Shown here piece after piece: positions 21,289 to 31,525 of a DNA stretch of 64,000 nt. Below the pieces are notes generated by a model, which was not told the origin of the DNA, searched no databases, and saw nothing but the letters and a program-made list of their open reading frames with translations. Each line of letters starts with the position of its first letter. Positions within the stretch are counted from its first letter, which is position 1. Source of the stretch: Fistulifera solaris. Lineage: Eukaryota > Bacillariophyta > Bacillariophyceae > Naviculales > Stauroneidaceae. The position numbers and the translations under genes are program-made. The DNA lies in the NCBI GenBank assembly GCA_030295235.1, contig AP026124.1, forward strand, positions 496,001 to 560,000. The letters are read 5' to 3'.

Positions 21289-24200
21289 ATGACAGAAACA
21301 AGGAACAATACTATTTTCAAGCTTCTCAATGACATGAAAAAGGCCTGTCGGCGACCGCTTTATGCGGATATTGTATTGCAAACCTCTCGATGGAAAAACA
21401 GGCACCAACCACCAAGGAAACCGTCGAAAACAAACGACATTCCGCACAAATCAGCGTCAGGAGTCTCATTTAAACCTTTGAACGACAGCAAGGAAGAAAA
21501 GTCTTGGCAACAGGTACGTCTGTGCTTGTCAAAGTCACGTGTTTCGATTTGCAAAATGGTCATGGTCGACGAATTCTTATGCGATTTGTTCACTTTTCAT
21601 AGCTGTTGGCTGAGGCGGCGGAACTAGCAAACTACTTGACAGAGGAGGAGCACAACACGGTGTTTCGTTTGGCCTCTATTATGCTACTAGGATATTTGCT
21701 ACCCTACTCGACAGGGAATGACTATTACTTGTTGGAGGATTTTCGGAGAGATCATGCCGACCCTGCTCCATTAGATATAGAGAAAGAAACCATTCAGTTG
21801 CCGCTGGAAACTCGTATTCGAAAATCAATTCGCAATCTACCGGTCAATGAAGTGGGGGATATTTTGACGGATCCGTATCACGATGTGGCATTTCATGATT
21901 TCATGACCAGAGGTTTGGTTCCTTTGTTAGAGGCGAGACCATTCCCCCGCGAACAAGTTGATCTTTTGCATATCTTTGCCATGATCATACATCCATGTCC
22001 CACTGCTTTGTTTCTTCCGCGCTATTACAAACGCGATTGCTCGATTTGGAGAAACGCCTGCCAGATTGTGGAATGCAGCTACGGTTGTCATTTTCAAATA
22101 CAATACAGACATCGCGTTCAATCGATACAAATACTTGCCAAGAGTCTTACAATACCTCCACTACCCGTCAATTCAATACGACCCGTCACAGCGCTTTTAC
22201 GAGGAGCGATCCCGCATTTACAAGCAGCACTGCATTGTTTCGCCATCGGCGCCGAATCCATCTACGATGCCTATTTAGCGTATCGTGTCAAAGTGAATCT
22301 TGATATCCAAACACAAAATGTGGAAATAATAAGAGATGGTTGGGATTCCTTGCTGCATCACTTTGACGAAAACAGTGATCATGGCTGCGGCACCTGTTTG
22401 AATAAACTTCACCATCGGAAATGCATACGGAACGCCTTCGACATACCCAATGATGAGGACACTTTCTGCTTGAACTCGGCTCGAGGACAGCTTTTGTCCT
22501 TTTCATTCTGCGATCGTGTGGTACGTATGATATAGTGGATCCAGAGCTCCTCTACAAAATGGTGGAGGGTCTCGGAGAACGGATTGAATGGCAGTTGGAA
22601 AATTGGAAAAGATGCGACAAGCCAAACAATGGAAACGACGCAAAACGTACACGTTCGCCGTGCTTACTTGCCGCACTACTATCTGCGGCACGATATGCGT
22701 TTCTATTTCGACCCTCGCGATTAAAAGACGAGGACGATGATCCATGTGCGACGCCCATCGAATGTGCAATTCAACTTCTCAGTCACCCCAATGCGTCTAT
22801 AGCGGAAGAATCAGCAAAGTTATTGACCACGGCTTTTCGTCAGGACAGAGACAACAATATCAGGTTATATGCAGTCTCCCTCTTCCAAGGGATTTATGAG
22901 ATGCTCAAAGGTGATGGTGGCATTGCGCAGCTGACGGAGTTGGCTGGTGTTGCTACTGAACAAACACCGCAACACGGACTATCCCTGATGAATTTCTTGT
23001 TCGAAATTCCGGAGATTGAGTCAGATGGGCAGCTGCACCGTCGATTGCAGGTGATTGTGGCCATAGCGATGAATTGTCCTTTGATAGCCTTTAAACAGGT
23101 GGAAAAGCTCGTATTGTTGATGAACTCCATTCCATTGAATTCAACTCCTTTACTGTTTCCTGCAATCACAGCAAGCCGTCTTGCACATTTCCTTCCTGGT
23201 AAGGACGACAAAAACATTCATGAGCCAGCGACTCGCATTCTCTCTCTCGACGCTTGGTCAAGGTACAAAGTTGCGCAGCATTCGATTGTATCCGGAAATT
23301 TCCTAGAGGCTTCCCAATGTTTCAGCAGTCTACTTGACAATTGCTCCAATGAGAACCATTATTTGTGGATCGATTCATTGGAACAACTCTCTTCAGCTGA
23401 AGCGGCACTCGCCGCACGCGCTTCCATGGGTATCCCAGATGCTGTGGAAAAGCTGCAAAGAGCTGTGGACCGACTTCACCGCATCCGCAACACGAAAGAA
23501 AGTTATCACTTTACAATAGCCTTCCTACGGTTGAGGCTTGATTTTTTAGATCTCACTACTGTGCTGCGGCAACTAACGCGTGAAATGCGACTGACGGGCT
23601 CCTATCCATCGAAGAAAACGCGCAATCATCTTTATATGCTAAACACGATCAAATCGTTCAAGATTATTGCTCAAAGATTCAAAAGGCTTTGCTGGGAAGG
23701 AGGAATCCGCTTTCGACATTATCAGTCGAGAATGGCGCTTTGCATCCACAGCCAGATGGCGCTATTCTTGCTTTCGTTGACACAAATGACGTTTGCAGAC
23801 GCAAAATCGGTGAAACAGAAACTCTCGTTTCTATGTGACAACTCCCTTCGTCACCCTATGGCCGTATTGATGCGCGAGATGGCTTCTACCATTTCGGAAG
23901 AAACGGATTCGATAGCTCGAGCTGAAATCTTATTACAGCTTTTGGATGGGCTGCTTATGACGCCGGTGCCAATCCCGCGAGACATCTTCTTGCCTAAATC
24001 TGACTATACCGCGGAACTTCAACTGTTGGTAAGCTCTGGCGATAGAGAACATAATATCATCCACGCCTTTCCAACAGCTGGTTTTGAGTTTCAAGTGGTA
24101 GGGTGTATCTCGCCTAATTTGCTTCGTGAAGCTCTTGACCCTATTGCAATGTTTTCAGTGTGGTTTCGCGTAAGTTATGTGGCCCCAATCGATGACGAAG

Positions 24201-24463
24201 ACGGAAATAAGGGCGACGACGAGGCCGAAGCAGACACAACGACCATCGCCACCATTCCCGATCTGTCTAAATTATCGCCGTGGTCGGGTACTTTTTGTCC
24301 CACCAGCGGTAGATTCGCGGATGAAATCGAAGGAATGCCGTTTGCTGACGAAGGTGTCTTCCTTCTGGAAGCTCAGTTAGGTTGCCAAGATATTGCTGGA
24401 AAGTGTTGGAAGTTGCAAAGTGTGCCTGCTTCGATACGAATTCGCGTTGCTCGACCGCGTTAA
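21289..24463 (+). CDS. Integrator subunit 7-like HEAT protein (frame shifted three times)
   Basis: Exon 1 (21289-21513) joins exon 2 (from 21603) across a GTACGT...CATAG intron. Three single-base slips then break exon 2: one extra base near 22000, one missing near 22250 (TTT run) and one missing near 22457 (GG). Allowing for them gives an uninterrupted protein of about 1028 residues, close to animal INTS7. Segments in order: LAEAAELANYLTEEEHNTVFRLASI, ARLWNAATVVIFKYNTDIAFNRYKYL, GAESIYDAYLAYRVK, VDPELLYKMVEGLGERIEW, then long alpha-helical repeats. The end, VFLLEAQLGCQDI...GKCWK, matches the beta-type INTS7 C-terminus in spacing. Integrator cuts nascent RNA at paused polymerase II. Family assignment rests on architecture and weak motifs, so it is tentative; an unrelated HEAT protein is possible. 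Confidence 0.5.
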
Positions 24464-24835
24464 AGCGATTGCAAAGTCACAGCTTCTCTGTAGTTCCCAT
24501 TGCGCACTAGGTTTGAATAGACATTGACTAAAATGAAGCAAGACCGTCGAAGTCAAGCTGTAATGGTCACCACACGAAGCAAGAAAGTCCGCATTTTTTC
24601 ATTTGAGGGTTGAGATTGGTGCCCTCGCCAAAGGCAGATCCAAATGCTATTCAATTTTGCCAGTACCATTTACTAAGCTAGCTAAAGCTTTTGTTTTGTG
24701 TCCCTATTCGATGAGTGCTTCTCATGCAGTCGACGCACCAAAATAAGCTAGCGCCTTCGATTTCCTGTTGTTTCGCTGCTTGTTCATCCATTGAGCTTTC
24801 CCGCCGCGGACGGGGTACTCTGTAATTTTTTCTCA
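24464..24835. other. Convergent 3' region, nothing recognised
   Basis: Short gap between the HEAT-repeat gene and the ASCH gene; contains repeated GCTAGC/AGCTA words near 24676-24750 but no gene. Confidence 0.45.
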
Positions 24836-25318
24836 TCACGTACGGCCATTGCTATCTTTCTTCGATACTATTTCAAACAACGATCGCATGCGGCGTTCGA
24901 CCCAGACTGGGTCTCGTCGCTCTGCAAAGTTAGTAGCAAAGCTAATTACCCATCCATACAGTCGCTCCGTGTCTTCTTTCCATCCGAATGAGCTTGTGGC
25001 AGGAACTAGATGAAACCTCTCGTCCGAACGGAAATCTTCTTCTGAACTGTAAATTTGTACATGCGAGAATATAACAGACCCGACAATGCGGTTGGTCTGG
25101 AATCGATCGGGTAGACCACTCTGACTTGTTCCTTGATCCTCCGATTCAAGTAAGAGTATGCGGCGCCCCAGCAAGCTTTCTGGAAAAGGATAAGCTCTAG
25201 CTTCGATGGTCTTCTTTCCTTCGGACCGCAAACTGGACCATGGCTGCTGTACTTCCAAAGCGTACTCTCCCGTCGACCAGTTGGGGTGATCGATCGAATA
25301 GAAGTCGTGCTTACTCAT
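24836..25318 (-). CDS. ASCH-domain protein
   Basis: Single exon, 160 residues. Residues about 19-150 form an ASCH (PUA-like) fold: YALEVQQPWSSLRSEGKKTIEAR is the signature strand-helix with the GxKxxExR core, followed by LLGRRILLLES and, after an insert, RIVGSVIFSHVQIY and the closing YGWVISF. ASCH domains bind RNA or modified nucleotides and some act as nucleases or co-activator parts; the exact role here is unknown. No transit peptide. The protein is short, so it is a stand-alone ASCH domain rather than a TRIP4-type co-activator. Confidence 0.75.
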   Translation of the reverse strand: MSKHDFYSIDHPNWSTGEYALEVQQPWSSLRSEGKKTIEARAYPFPESLLGRRILLLESEDQGTSQSGLPDRFQTNRIVGSVIFSHVQIYSSEEDFRSDERFHLVPATSSFGWKEDTERLYGWVISFATNFAERRDPVWVERRMRSLFEIVSKKDSNGRT

Positions 25319-25734
25319 CTAGAGTAATATGAAAGGCCAAAAAATAGTGCATAACTTCTATGATCCCTCGACATCATTGCTAATAATAAAGTGTTCCGCT
25401 TATAAAAATGTGTCTTTTGCGACGACTCAACGTACATGCAGTCCCGGCTACGGCACCATACGCCAGGTAACATTCTTGAATCATCGAGCATGACCCGAAC
25501 TCATTTCGTTTATTATGATGAAATTGATGACATGGTTCTGATGCTGGTGTAGGGATAAATTACGTTGATTCCACTAATAAACAATATAACTGCGTGTTAT
25601 CACGTATTATAATTCACCATGAACACTTTCCAGTCATGAATCATGATTTACCCTAGCCTTAAATCAGTTACACTGCTACAGCGACCGCAAAGACGGCTAC
25701 AACGTAATCCAAACGAAGAGAGTGCATCAAAGGT
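25319..25734. other. Intergenic with a degenerate hairpin-repeat copy
   Basis: No gene. Around 25631-25675 the words CAGTCATGAATCA and GTTACACTGCTAC occur in the same order as at 29666-29705, so the two gaps share a diverged intergenic repeat. Confidence 0.5.
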
Positions 25735-26273
25735 TTACTTCGTCGTAGACAAGTAAGTCAACGCCACAAGGAGCATGATGCATCCTGCCAAACATGCACC
25801 CAGACACAACTCCTGTGCTGTGAATAAATAAAATGTCCCAGCAAAGTCCAGAAAAGTGTATGATCTCGTCGAAAACGCAACTGTCACAACCATCAAAGGT
25901 TGTAAATACATCGTCATCTAGCGCACTGAGATGATTGCTAGGCGGTGGAACGACAGGCATTTCTTCATTCGGATTGCCAAAAGATTGCTGTCGTTGTCCT
26001 CTTTGTTATGTATGGAACGCTAAAAAGATAACCGTTCAAGAACCAGCATAGAAGTGCCCCGGTCCCCTGCAAAACTGTTTCCAAAAGGCAAGCGATTGGA
26101 AATCAAGCAAGTTGCTCCAGTGATGAAAATGGCCATACTCGTCAGCGCTACAACAGATAGCCTCCATGATAAAGCGCGGTCTCTAGTTTCGCGACAAAGG
26201 GGTGCTTACCACACACAATCGTCTAGCGCCGTGCCGAGAAGTGTGAGGGTTGCCGCAACGAGTTTAGTAGTCT
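25735..26273 (-). CDS. Possible small multi-exon membrane protein, structure unresolved
   Basis: Three minus-strand blocks read like exons. About 26270-26210 gives LVAATLTLLGTALDDCVW and ends at a GTAAGC donor. About 26182-26020 gives LSWRLSVVALTSMAIFITG and ends in a stop. 25917-25735 gives a very hydrophobic tail (ELCLGACLAGCIMLLVALTYL). The first two do not join cleanly: the simplest splice makes a stop, so either the acceptor differs or a base is missing, as elsewhere in this window. The sequence TALDDCVW followed by membrane helices is vaguely like small cation exporters, but I do not assign a family. Treat as a hint of a gene, not a model. Confidence 0.25.
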
Positions 26274-26399
26274 GAGCGCGAGAAACGTCCACCGTGCGTG
26301 TCACCCTTTCCTGCTACAAGCTGCAAGAACAAGAGTAAAAATGTCACGAGAGAAGGGAAAAGTACATTAGGACAACGATAAAAGAAATGCAGAACTTGC

Positions 26400-27289
26400 A
26401 ATTGCAATGGCATCGAGTACGATGCACGGCGAAGGAGATGCGGAGGAATCATCGGGCGTACCGAGTTATACCTGGTACGCGGGAAAATGTAGCTAGAGGG
26501 ACGTACCTGGTGACAGCGACAAAACCATCGCTTTAGCATAAAATGAGCACTCAAATAACACCAATAGCATGCAAACGAATGAAAGAGGAGACAATAGTGA
26601 TACAAGTAATCGGATCATCGATCTTTTACGTTACTTTTCTTCACAACAAGGCCGCAAGGCTGAGATACTTTCCTGGCGTATACATTCAGAAGCACATATT
26701 ATTCTACACTTTCCCCGTCGTAGCCTTCTACGTGCAGAATTGTACCGCGGTCCGCAGCTTGCCCCTCTCGCCGCTTGTCGGTAGCCACTTTTTCTTACCT
26801 CGTCGTATGAAACAGAGTCCTGAAACAAAATGATAAACTTTATCAAAACAAACAAAACTTTCGCGAGCTTCATGCTCTTTACTTGCATCCTTTCGTCTCC
26901 TGTCGGCCGGATTGGCTGTTTCTTCGCTCCGGCGGAGATTCAGTTTGCTCTGGAGATTATAGTATGCTGCGCAACAGCGCAAGTGTTCAGTCGCTTTGGG
27001 AGTCGGTGTGTGTTTACTCCTGCGTCTGTTTGCTTGTTCTGTCGCTTTGTATCATCCTTGTGCCTGCTTGCGTTGCGGGGCTTGTGTTGATGCGTTTCTG
27101 CGCTCGGACCGTCGCAGAAATCGCTCTTCTGGCGCTGAAGAGTTTTTGCTCGACCTTGTGGCTGTTGTTTGGTCGTCGTGCGGCTGTTTGCTTCGTTCTT
27201 TTCACGCGAACAGCTGTGTGTATTGTGAAGATGTTCTCTTGGCAAAGAACACGGAGTTTCCAGTTCGTTTGGAGACTCTACGTCTCACG
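26400..27289. other. Upstream region of the repeat-protein gene, T/G-rich
   Basis: From about 26960 the plus strand becomes markedly rich in T and G, like the coding sequence that follows. Frames upstream of 27290 stay open to 26996 without an ATG, so a 5' exon or a longer frame is possible. GTACCTGGT/ACCTGGTAC palindromic words lie at 26466-26515. Confidence 0.4.
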
Positions 27290-29145
27290 ATGTTTCGTCC
27301 TGTAGCTCCGGTACTTGACGCTACGGGGAAACAATTTGATTTGAAGCGAAACCACCGTGTCATTTTTCGTGTGTCTTTTGTTTTCATTCTCTTTCTTGTG
27401 GTGATTGGAGTTGTTTCTGCTTGTGGAAGTGCCAGACGGATCGGCGCTTCTGCAGTTGGCTTGTTTTTGTTGTTGGCTGAGCGTCGTGGGTCGTCCGCAG
27501 CAACAAGAGCAAAGCATATCGTGCGATTGGGGATTTTCGAGACATCTAGGTCTTTCGGTGTCGATCCCATTCGTCTTTTGTATGAATTCTCAAACAAGCG
27601 TGTTGTTTGGAACGCACATTTCCGATGTTTCTTAAAGGAAAGTGGTTTTCTTCGCGTTCGTTTTGCCCCCGATGAAAATTTGGTGTCGTGTCGTTTCATC
27701 GAACGGATGGGGCAACGAAGTGTTTGCAAATACTTTTCGGAGTTTGCTCATTGTCGTTGTTGTGTTCAGCAACCAGCTGCCAAGACTTTAGATGCTGTTC
27801 CTATGGAGATTGATGAGATGGCTGGTTTGGAGGATGCTGTTCCTATGGAGATTGATGAGATGGCTGGTTTGGAGGATGCTGTTCCTATGGAGATTGATGA
27901 GATGGCTGGTTTGGAGGATGCTGTTCCTATGGTGATCGATGAGATGGCTGGTTTGGAGGATGCTGTTCCTATGGTGATCGATGAGATGGCTGGTTTGGAG
28001 GATGCTGTTCCTATGGTGATCGATGAGATGGCTGGTTTGGAGGATGCTGTTCCTATGGTGATCGATGAGATGGCTGGTTTGGAGGATGCTGTTCCTATGG
28101 TGATCGATGAGATGGCTGGTTTGGAGGACGCTGTTCCTATGAAGATTGATGAGATGGCTGGTTTGGATGATGCTGTTCCTATGGAGATTGATGAGATGGC
28201 TGGTTTGGAGGACGCTGTTCCTATGGAGATTGATGAGATGGCTGGTTTGGAGGATGCTGTTCCTATGGAGATCGATGAGATGGCTGGTTTGGATGATCCA
28301 TCTTGTTGGAATCGTAAGCCCTTGTTGGTAGATGGCGTCGTTTGGTCTTCTTCACCAATGAGAAATTTGAAGCGGCAACGATTGTGTCTTGATCCTGTCG
28401 TAATGGTGGATCCTGGTCATGGGACGCGTAAGCGCTTGTTGGTAGATAATGTCGTTTCTTCCAATTCACCGATGAGGAGTTCTAAGCGACGGAGATTATG
28501 TTCGGAGCCTGTCCTAGTGGTGGATATGGCTCGTGGGACGCGTAAGCGCTCTTTTGAAAATGATTGTGTTTCGTCCTTTTGCCGAGGAACTTGAAGCGAC
28601 GGCGATTATGTTTGGAGCCTGTCGTAGTGGTGGTGGATCTTGGTCGTGGGACGCGTAAGCGCTCATTGGAAGATGATGTTGCTTCTTCCTCTTCTCCGGT
28701 GAGGAATTTGAAGCGACGGCGATTATGTTCGGAGCCTGTTGTAGTGGTGGTGGATCTTGGTCGTGGGACGCGTAAGCGCTCATTGGAAGATGATGTTGAT
28801 TCTTCCTCTTCTCCGGTGAGGAATTTGAAGCGGTGTCGATTGTGTCTTGTTCCTTTTGTAGAGGAGGACCTTGCAATGTCGACGTTGGATTTTTTGAGTG
28901 AAATGGAGATGAATACCATGCCGAGATTGGATATCTCGAGTGGAATGGAGGTGGATACCATTTCACACTTTTGTGATGTGGATTCAATGGAGCTGGATGC
29001 GGTGCGAAAGTGTAAGAGAACCTTTTTCCCTTACCTCCGATCCCGTCCTTACCTACAGCGGAAGTGCAAAGATGGTTTTTGCTTGCGCACGCGCCCGTAC
29101 TTGGCCCGGCAGTGCAAAAAGATTGTTCGAGTACTGGTTGTGTAA
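27290..29145 (+). CDS. Orphan repeat protein: 14-residue acidic repeats plus basic repeats
   Basis: The first ATG of the long frame is at 27290. With one base added at a TTTT run (28577-28580) the frame runs to 29145, giving about 618 residues. Residues about 26-46 are strongly hydrophobic. From residue 168, twelve tandem copies of DAVPM(E/V/K)IDEMAGL(E/D) follow. Then about five copies of a 38-39-residue unit with NLKRRRLC(L/S)EPVVVVVDLGRG and TRKRSLEDD, each carrying nuclear-localisation-like basic clusters. The tail is acidic (FLSEMEMNTMPRL), then basic and cysteine-containing. I know no family like it. The acidic-hydrophobic units resemble activation-domain composition, and the basic clusters suggest the nucleus, but the hydrophobic N-terminus argues for a membrane or secretory start unless it is spliced. 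Codon use is T/G-rich and unlike the neighbours. Confidence 0.6.
27791..28294 (+). repeat. Coding minisatellite, 42-bp unit, 12 copies
   Basis: Twelve in-frame 42-base units, each GATGCTGTTCCTATGG(A/T)GAT(T/C)GATGAGATGGC... and ending GGTTTGGAG or GGTTTGGAT. Variants are clustered: three E-type units, five V-type, one K-type, three E-type. That order suggests recent block duplication by slippage or unequal exchange. Confidence 0.95.
28295..28855 (+). repeat. Coding repeat, about 115-120-bp unit, about 5 copies
   Basis: Units share GGGACGCGTAAGCGCT at the start and the KRRRLC-coding segment near the middle. The last two full units are nearly identical, the first two more diverged. This second array lies in the same gene as the 42-bp array. 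Confidence 0.85.
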
Positions 29146-30202
29146 AATGATTGATCTTAGGGACAGAAAAGGTAAGGAAGAGAGGTTGTCACGAGGAGGC
29201 ACTGGAATCCTGTTTGCGCTGAACTCGACGGCAGAGACTCTGGCAGGGTCCGTGACAAGGTACGTTCACCTCAAGTCCAAATCTTTTTGTTCCTCTCTTT
29301 TAAACCCAATTAATTGGCCAGGCGTGGCAAGCCAACTCTCGCACTGCAATGAAGGTAAGGTCCCATGTCTCTCGTTAAGACGCCAGATGTGCCGTCTGCG
29401 GGTGTGATTCATGTGTTGAATCACTCGTAGCTCGGTGGCTTGGTGCAGTGAGACAGGGTTCTTTCTTCTAGCTCCTCGTGCAAGAGTTGTGCTCCTTTGA
29501 TTCTGGGATCTGCGTTCTATCCATTTTTAGAAATAATAGAATGGATATTTTTTAAAAAAATTTATTTAGTTTGCTGGTTCCTCATACTGAGTACTCCGTA
29601 ATAAATATATTGCAGTGATCCCCCTCGTAAAAATAAAAGTGTTAACCACGACCACGACTGCTTTTCAGTCATGAATCAGGATTGGTCCGAGTTACACTGC
29701 TACCTAAGCCTAACCTCCGTTTGTTCTGCTGGGCTGGTAAGCTATGTTTGTATTTTATGACGTGCTAAAGCAATGATCCTTGCAGCATTTGCAATGCACA
29801 ACTCGATTGCTTACGTCGAAAATCCTTGCAAAATCATTGTCTTTCATCTGTTCTATAGCCCCATAGTGTGCCCTACCTTTTCATTGAAAAATGGCGCACT
29901 GCTATATGCTATACCTCTTCACTAACGGGTTCATCTTGGTACAGTTTGGTAGCCTAACTTCATTTTCATTAGTATTTGACTACTTGCAGTAGCAATTGCA
30001 ATACATGTCTCGAATTTTGACTTCAAAAATCCGGTTGTCTACTTTTCTCCAACGACTCAACCTTTTCAGTCCCGGGAACGATCCCTTATTTTATTATTAT
30101 TTTGCCCGATCATTTAGTTTGCTGTGCAATTCAATTACCCCCATCAATTATCAGGTAGCTGTATTTGCAAACGAATAAAAGAAGTTGCCATCCAAAAAAG
30201 CG
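29146..30202. other. Intergenic, about 1 kb, with an inverted hairpin-element copy
   Basis: No gene found. It contains the hairpin element in reverse orientation at 29652-29673, the TACTCCGTA motif near 29591 and an A/T-only block around 29540-29570. Confidence 0.6.
29652..29673 (-). repeat. Hairpin element, reverse orientation
   Basis: CCACGACTG, five bases, CAGTCATG: on the minus strand this is the same CATGACTG-N5-CAGTCGTGG as in the 221-bp array. The arms pair over eight positions with one G-T. Confidence 0.8.
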
Positions 30203-31447
30203 ATGGCTATTCATTTCGAAATTAGAATCAATGAGCAAGCCGTAATTGAATCAGTCCACAACTTACAACATCAATGGAAGGAGTACTTGCAAAGTCGTTG
30301 CGCAACCATCGACACAATGACGTTTCAACAAGCTCCTTTGCAGTTGTGTTATGGTGGCGATTACACCATTTACAGTGAAGGAACGACAGTACCCAGTATC
30401 TTGCTGACGGAAACGACATCGTTTGAAGTATACACGTTTCTGTTGAGCACGGAAGAACCTTCGATTGAAGAACTCGAACCATCGGAAGGAGGAGGGAGCG
30501 ATCAAGAATGGACGGCTGCATGTGAAAATTTAACACTGCCACATGTATCGCTGCACACTTCCTGGGAATCATTACTATTTGAAGGATCTATTAAACAACA
30601 ATTGTTCTATTATGCGATTTCCGCATTGCACTTTGCCGACAAACAAGTTTCGGGTCATCTGGTTCATTGGAATCGTCTCCTCTTGCTGTGGGGACCTCCG
30701 GGAACGGGTAAAACATCTCTTTGCCGAGCTCTAGCACAGAAACTAGCAATACGAATGAATCGACGTTTTCCACGCGCGTGTTTATTGGAAATTCATTCCC
30801 ATTCACTCTTTTCGAAATGGTTCTCCACGAGCGGCAAATTGATACGCAAACTGTTTGATCTCATTCAAGAAATGCTGCAAGAGGACCCGGAGCGATTAGT
30901 ATGTGTCTTGATGGATGAAATTGAAAGTCTTGCGGCCAGTCGGTCGGCTGCGAGCAGTAGCGAACCCACCGATGCCATGCGCGCCGTGAATTCCTTGTTG
31001 ACGGGGTTGGATCGATTGCGGCATTGTCCCAACGTTTTGCTACTGGCGACCACCAACCTGACTCAATCGGTCGACACGGCCTTTTTAGATCGCGCCGATG
31101 TTAAAGTTTACATCGGTCCTCCGTCTCTCGAAGCGCGATGTGCCATGTTGCACTCGAGTTTAAATGAACTGTTGCGTGTGAAGATTGTCAGAATGACGGA
31201 AGAGACGGATCCGGATGTTAATACAATGACAAACTCCATGTATCAGCAACGAGTACTATCACTGGCGCTGCTGGCCGATGGCTTAAGTGGTCGAAGTCTT
31301 CGACGATTGCCATTGCAAGCACATGCACATGTTGCGTCATCCTCTTCGACTGTAGTGGATTCCATTCTCATGGATGTATTTATGAATGCCCTGGAGCAGA
31401 CGATACGAATGGAACTACAATCGCTTAAAATGATGAGTAAAGGCTAA
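30203..31447 (+). CDS. TRIP13: TRIP13/PCH2 AAA+ ATPase
   Basis: Single exon, 414 residues from the ATG at 30203. TRIP13/PCH2 is a hexameric AAA+ remodeller that unfolds HORMA-domain proteins such as MAD2 and meiotic axis HORMADs, controlling the spindle checkpoint and meiotic recombination. Seen: an N-terminal domain of about 150 residues, then WNRLLLLWGPPGTGKTSLCRALAQK (Walker A), EIHSHSLFSKWFSTSGKLIRK (the family pore-loop block), VCVLMDEIESLAASR (Walker B with E), SEPTDAMRAVNSLLTGLDRL, LLATTNLT (sensor 1) and FLDRADVKVYIGPPS (arginine finger region), and a C-terminal SGRSLRRLP sensor 2. All catalytic motifs are intact. Length is usual for the family (about 430). Its presence fits a sexual or checkpoint role in diatoms but does not prove sex. 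Confidence 0.93.
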   Translation: MAIHFEIRINEQAVIESVHNLQHQWKEYLQSRCATIDTMTFQQAPLQLCYGGDYTIYSEGTTVPSILLTETTSFEVYTFLLSTEEPSIEELEPSEGGGSDQEWTAACENLTLPHVSLHTSWESLLFEGSIKQQLFYYAISALHFADKQVSGHLVHWNRLLLLWGPPGTGKTSLCRALAQKLAIRMNRRFPRACLLEIHSHSLFSKWFSTSGKLIRKLFDLIQEMLQEDPERLVCVLMDEIESLAASRSAASSSEPTDAMRAVNSLLTGLDRLRHCPNVLLLATTNLTQSVDTAFLDRADVKVYIGPPSLEARCAMLHSSLNELLRVKIVRMTEETDPDVNTMTNSMYQQRVLSLALLADGLSGRSLRRLPLQAHAHVASSSSTVVDSILMDVFMNALEQTIRMELQSLKMMSKG

Positions 31448-31525
31448 ATTTTTTTCGCTTCGTTATTGTTATGCATTTGGCTGTTTTTACAATGATTAAA
31501 ATAGGCTTACTTTAGAATTTCAGAA

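Noticed and set aside
28263-28987. Long antisense frames opposite the repeat-protein gene
   Set aside because: They mirror the sense repeats; the sense strand has the continuous gene-like frame and first ATG.
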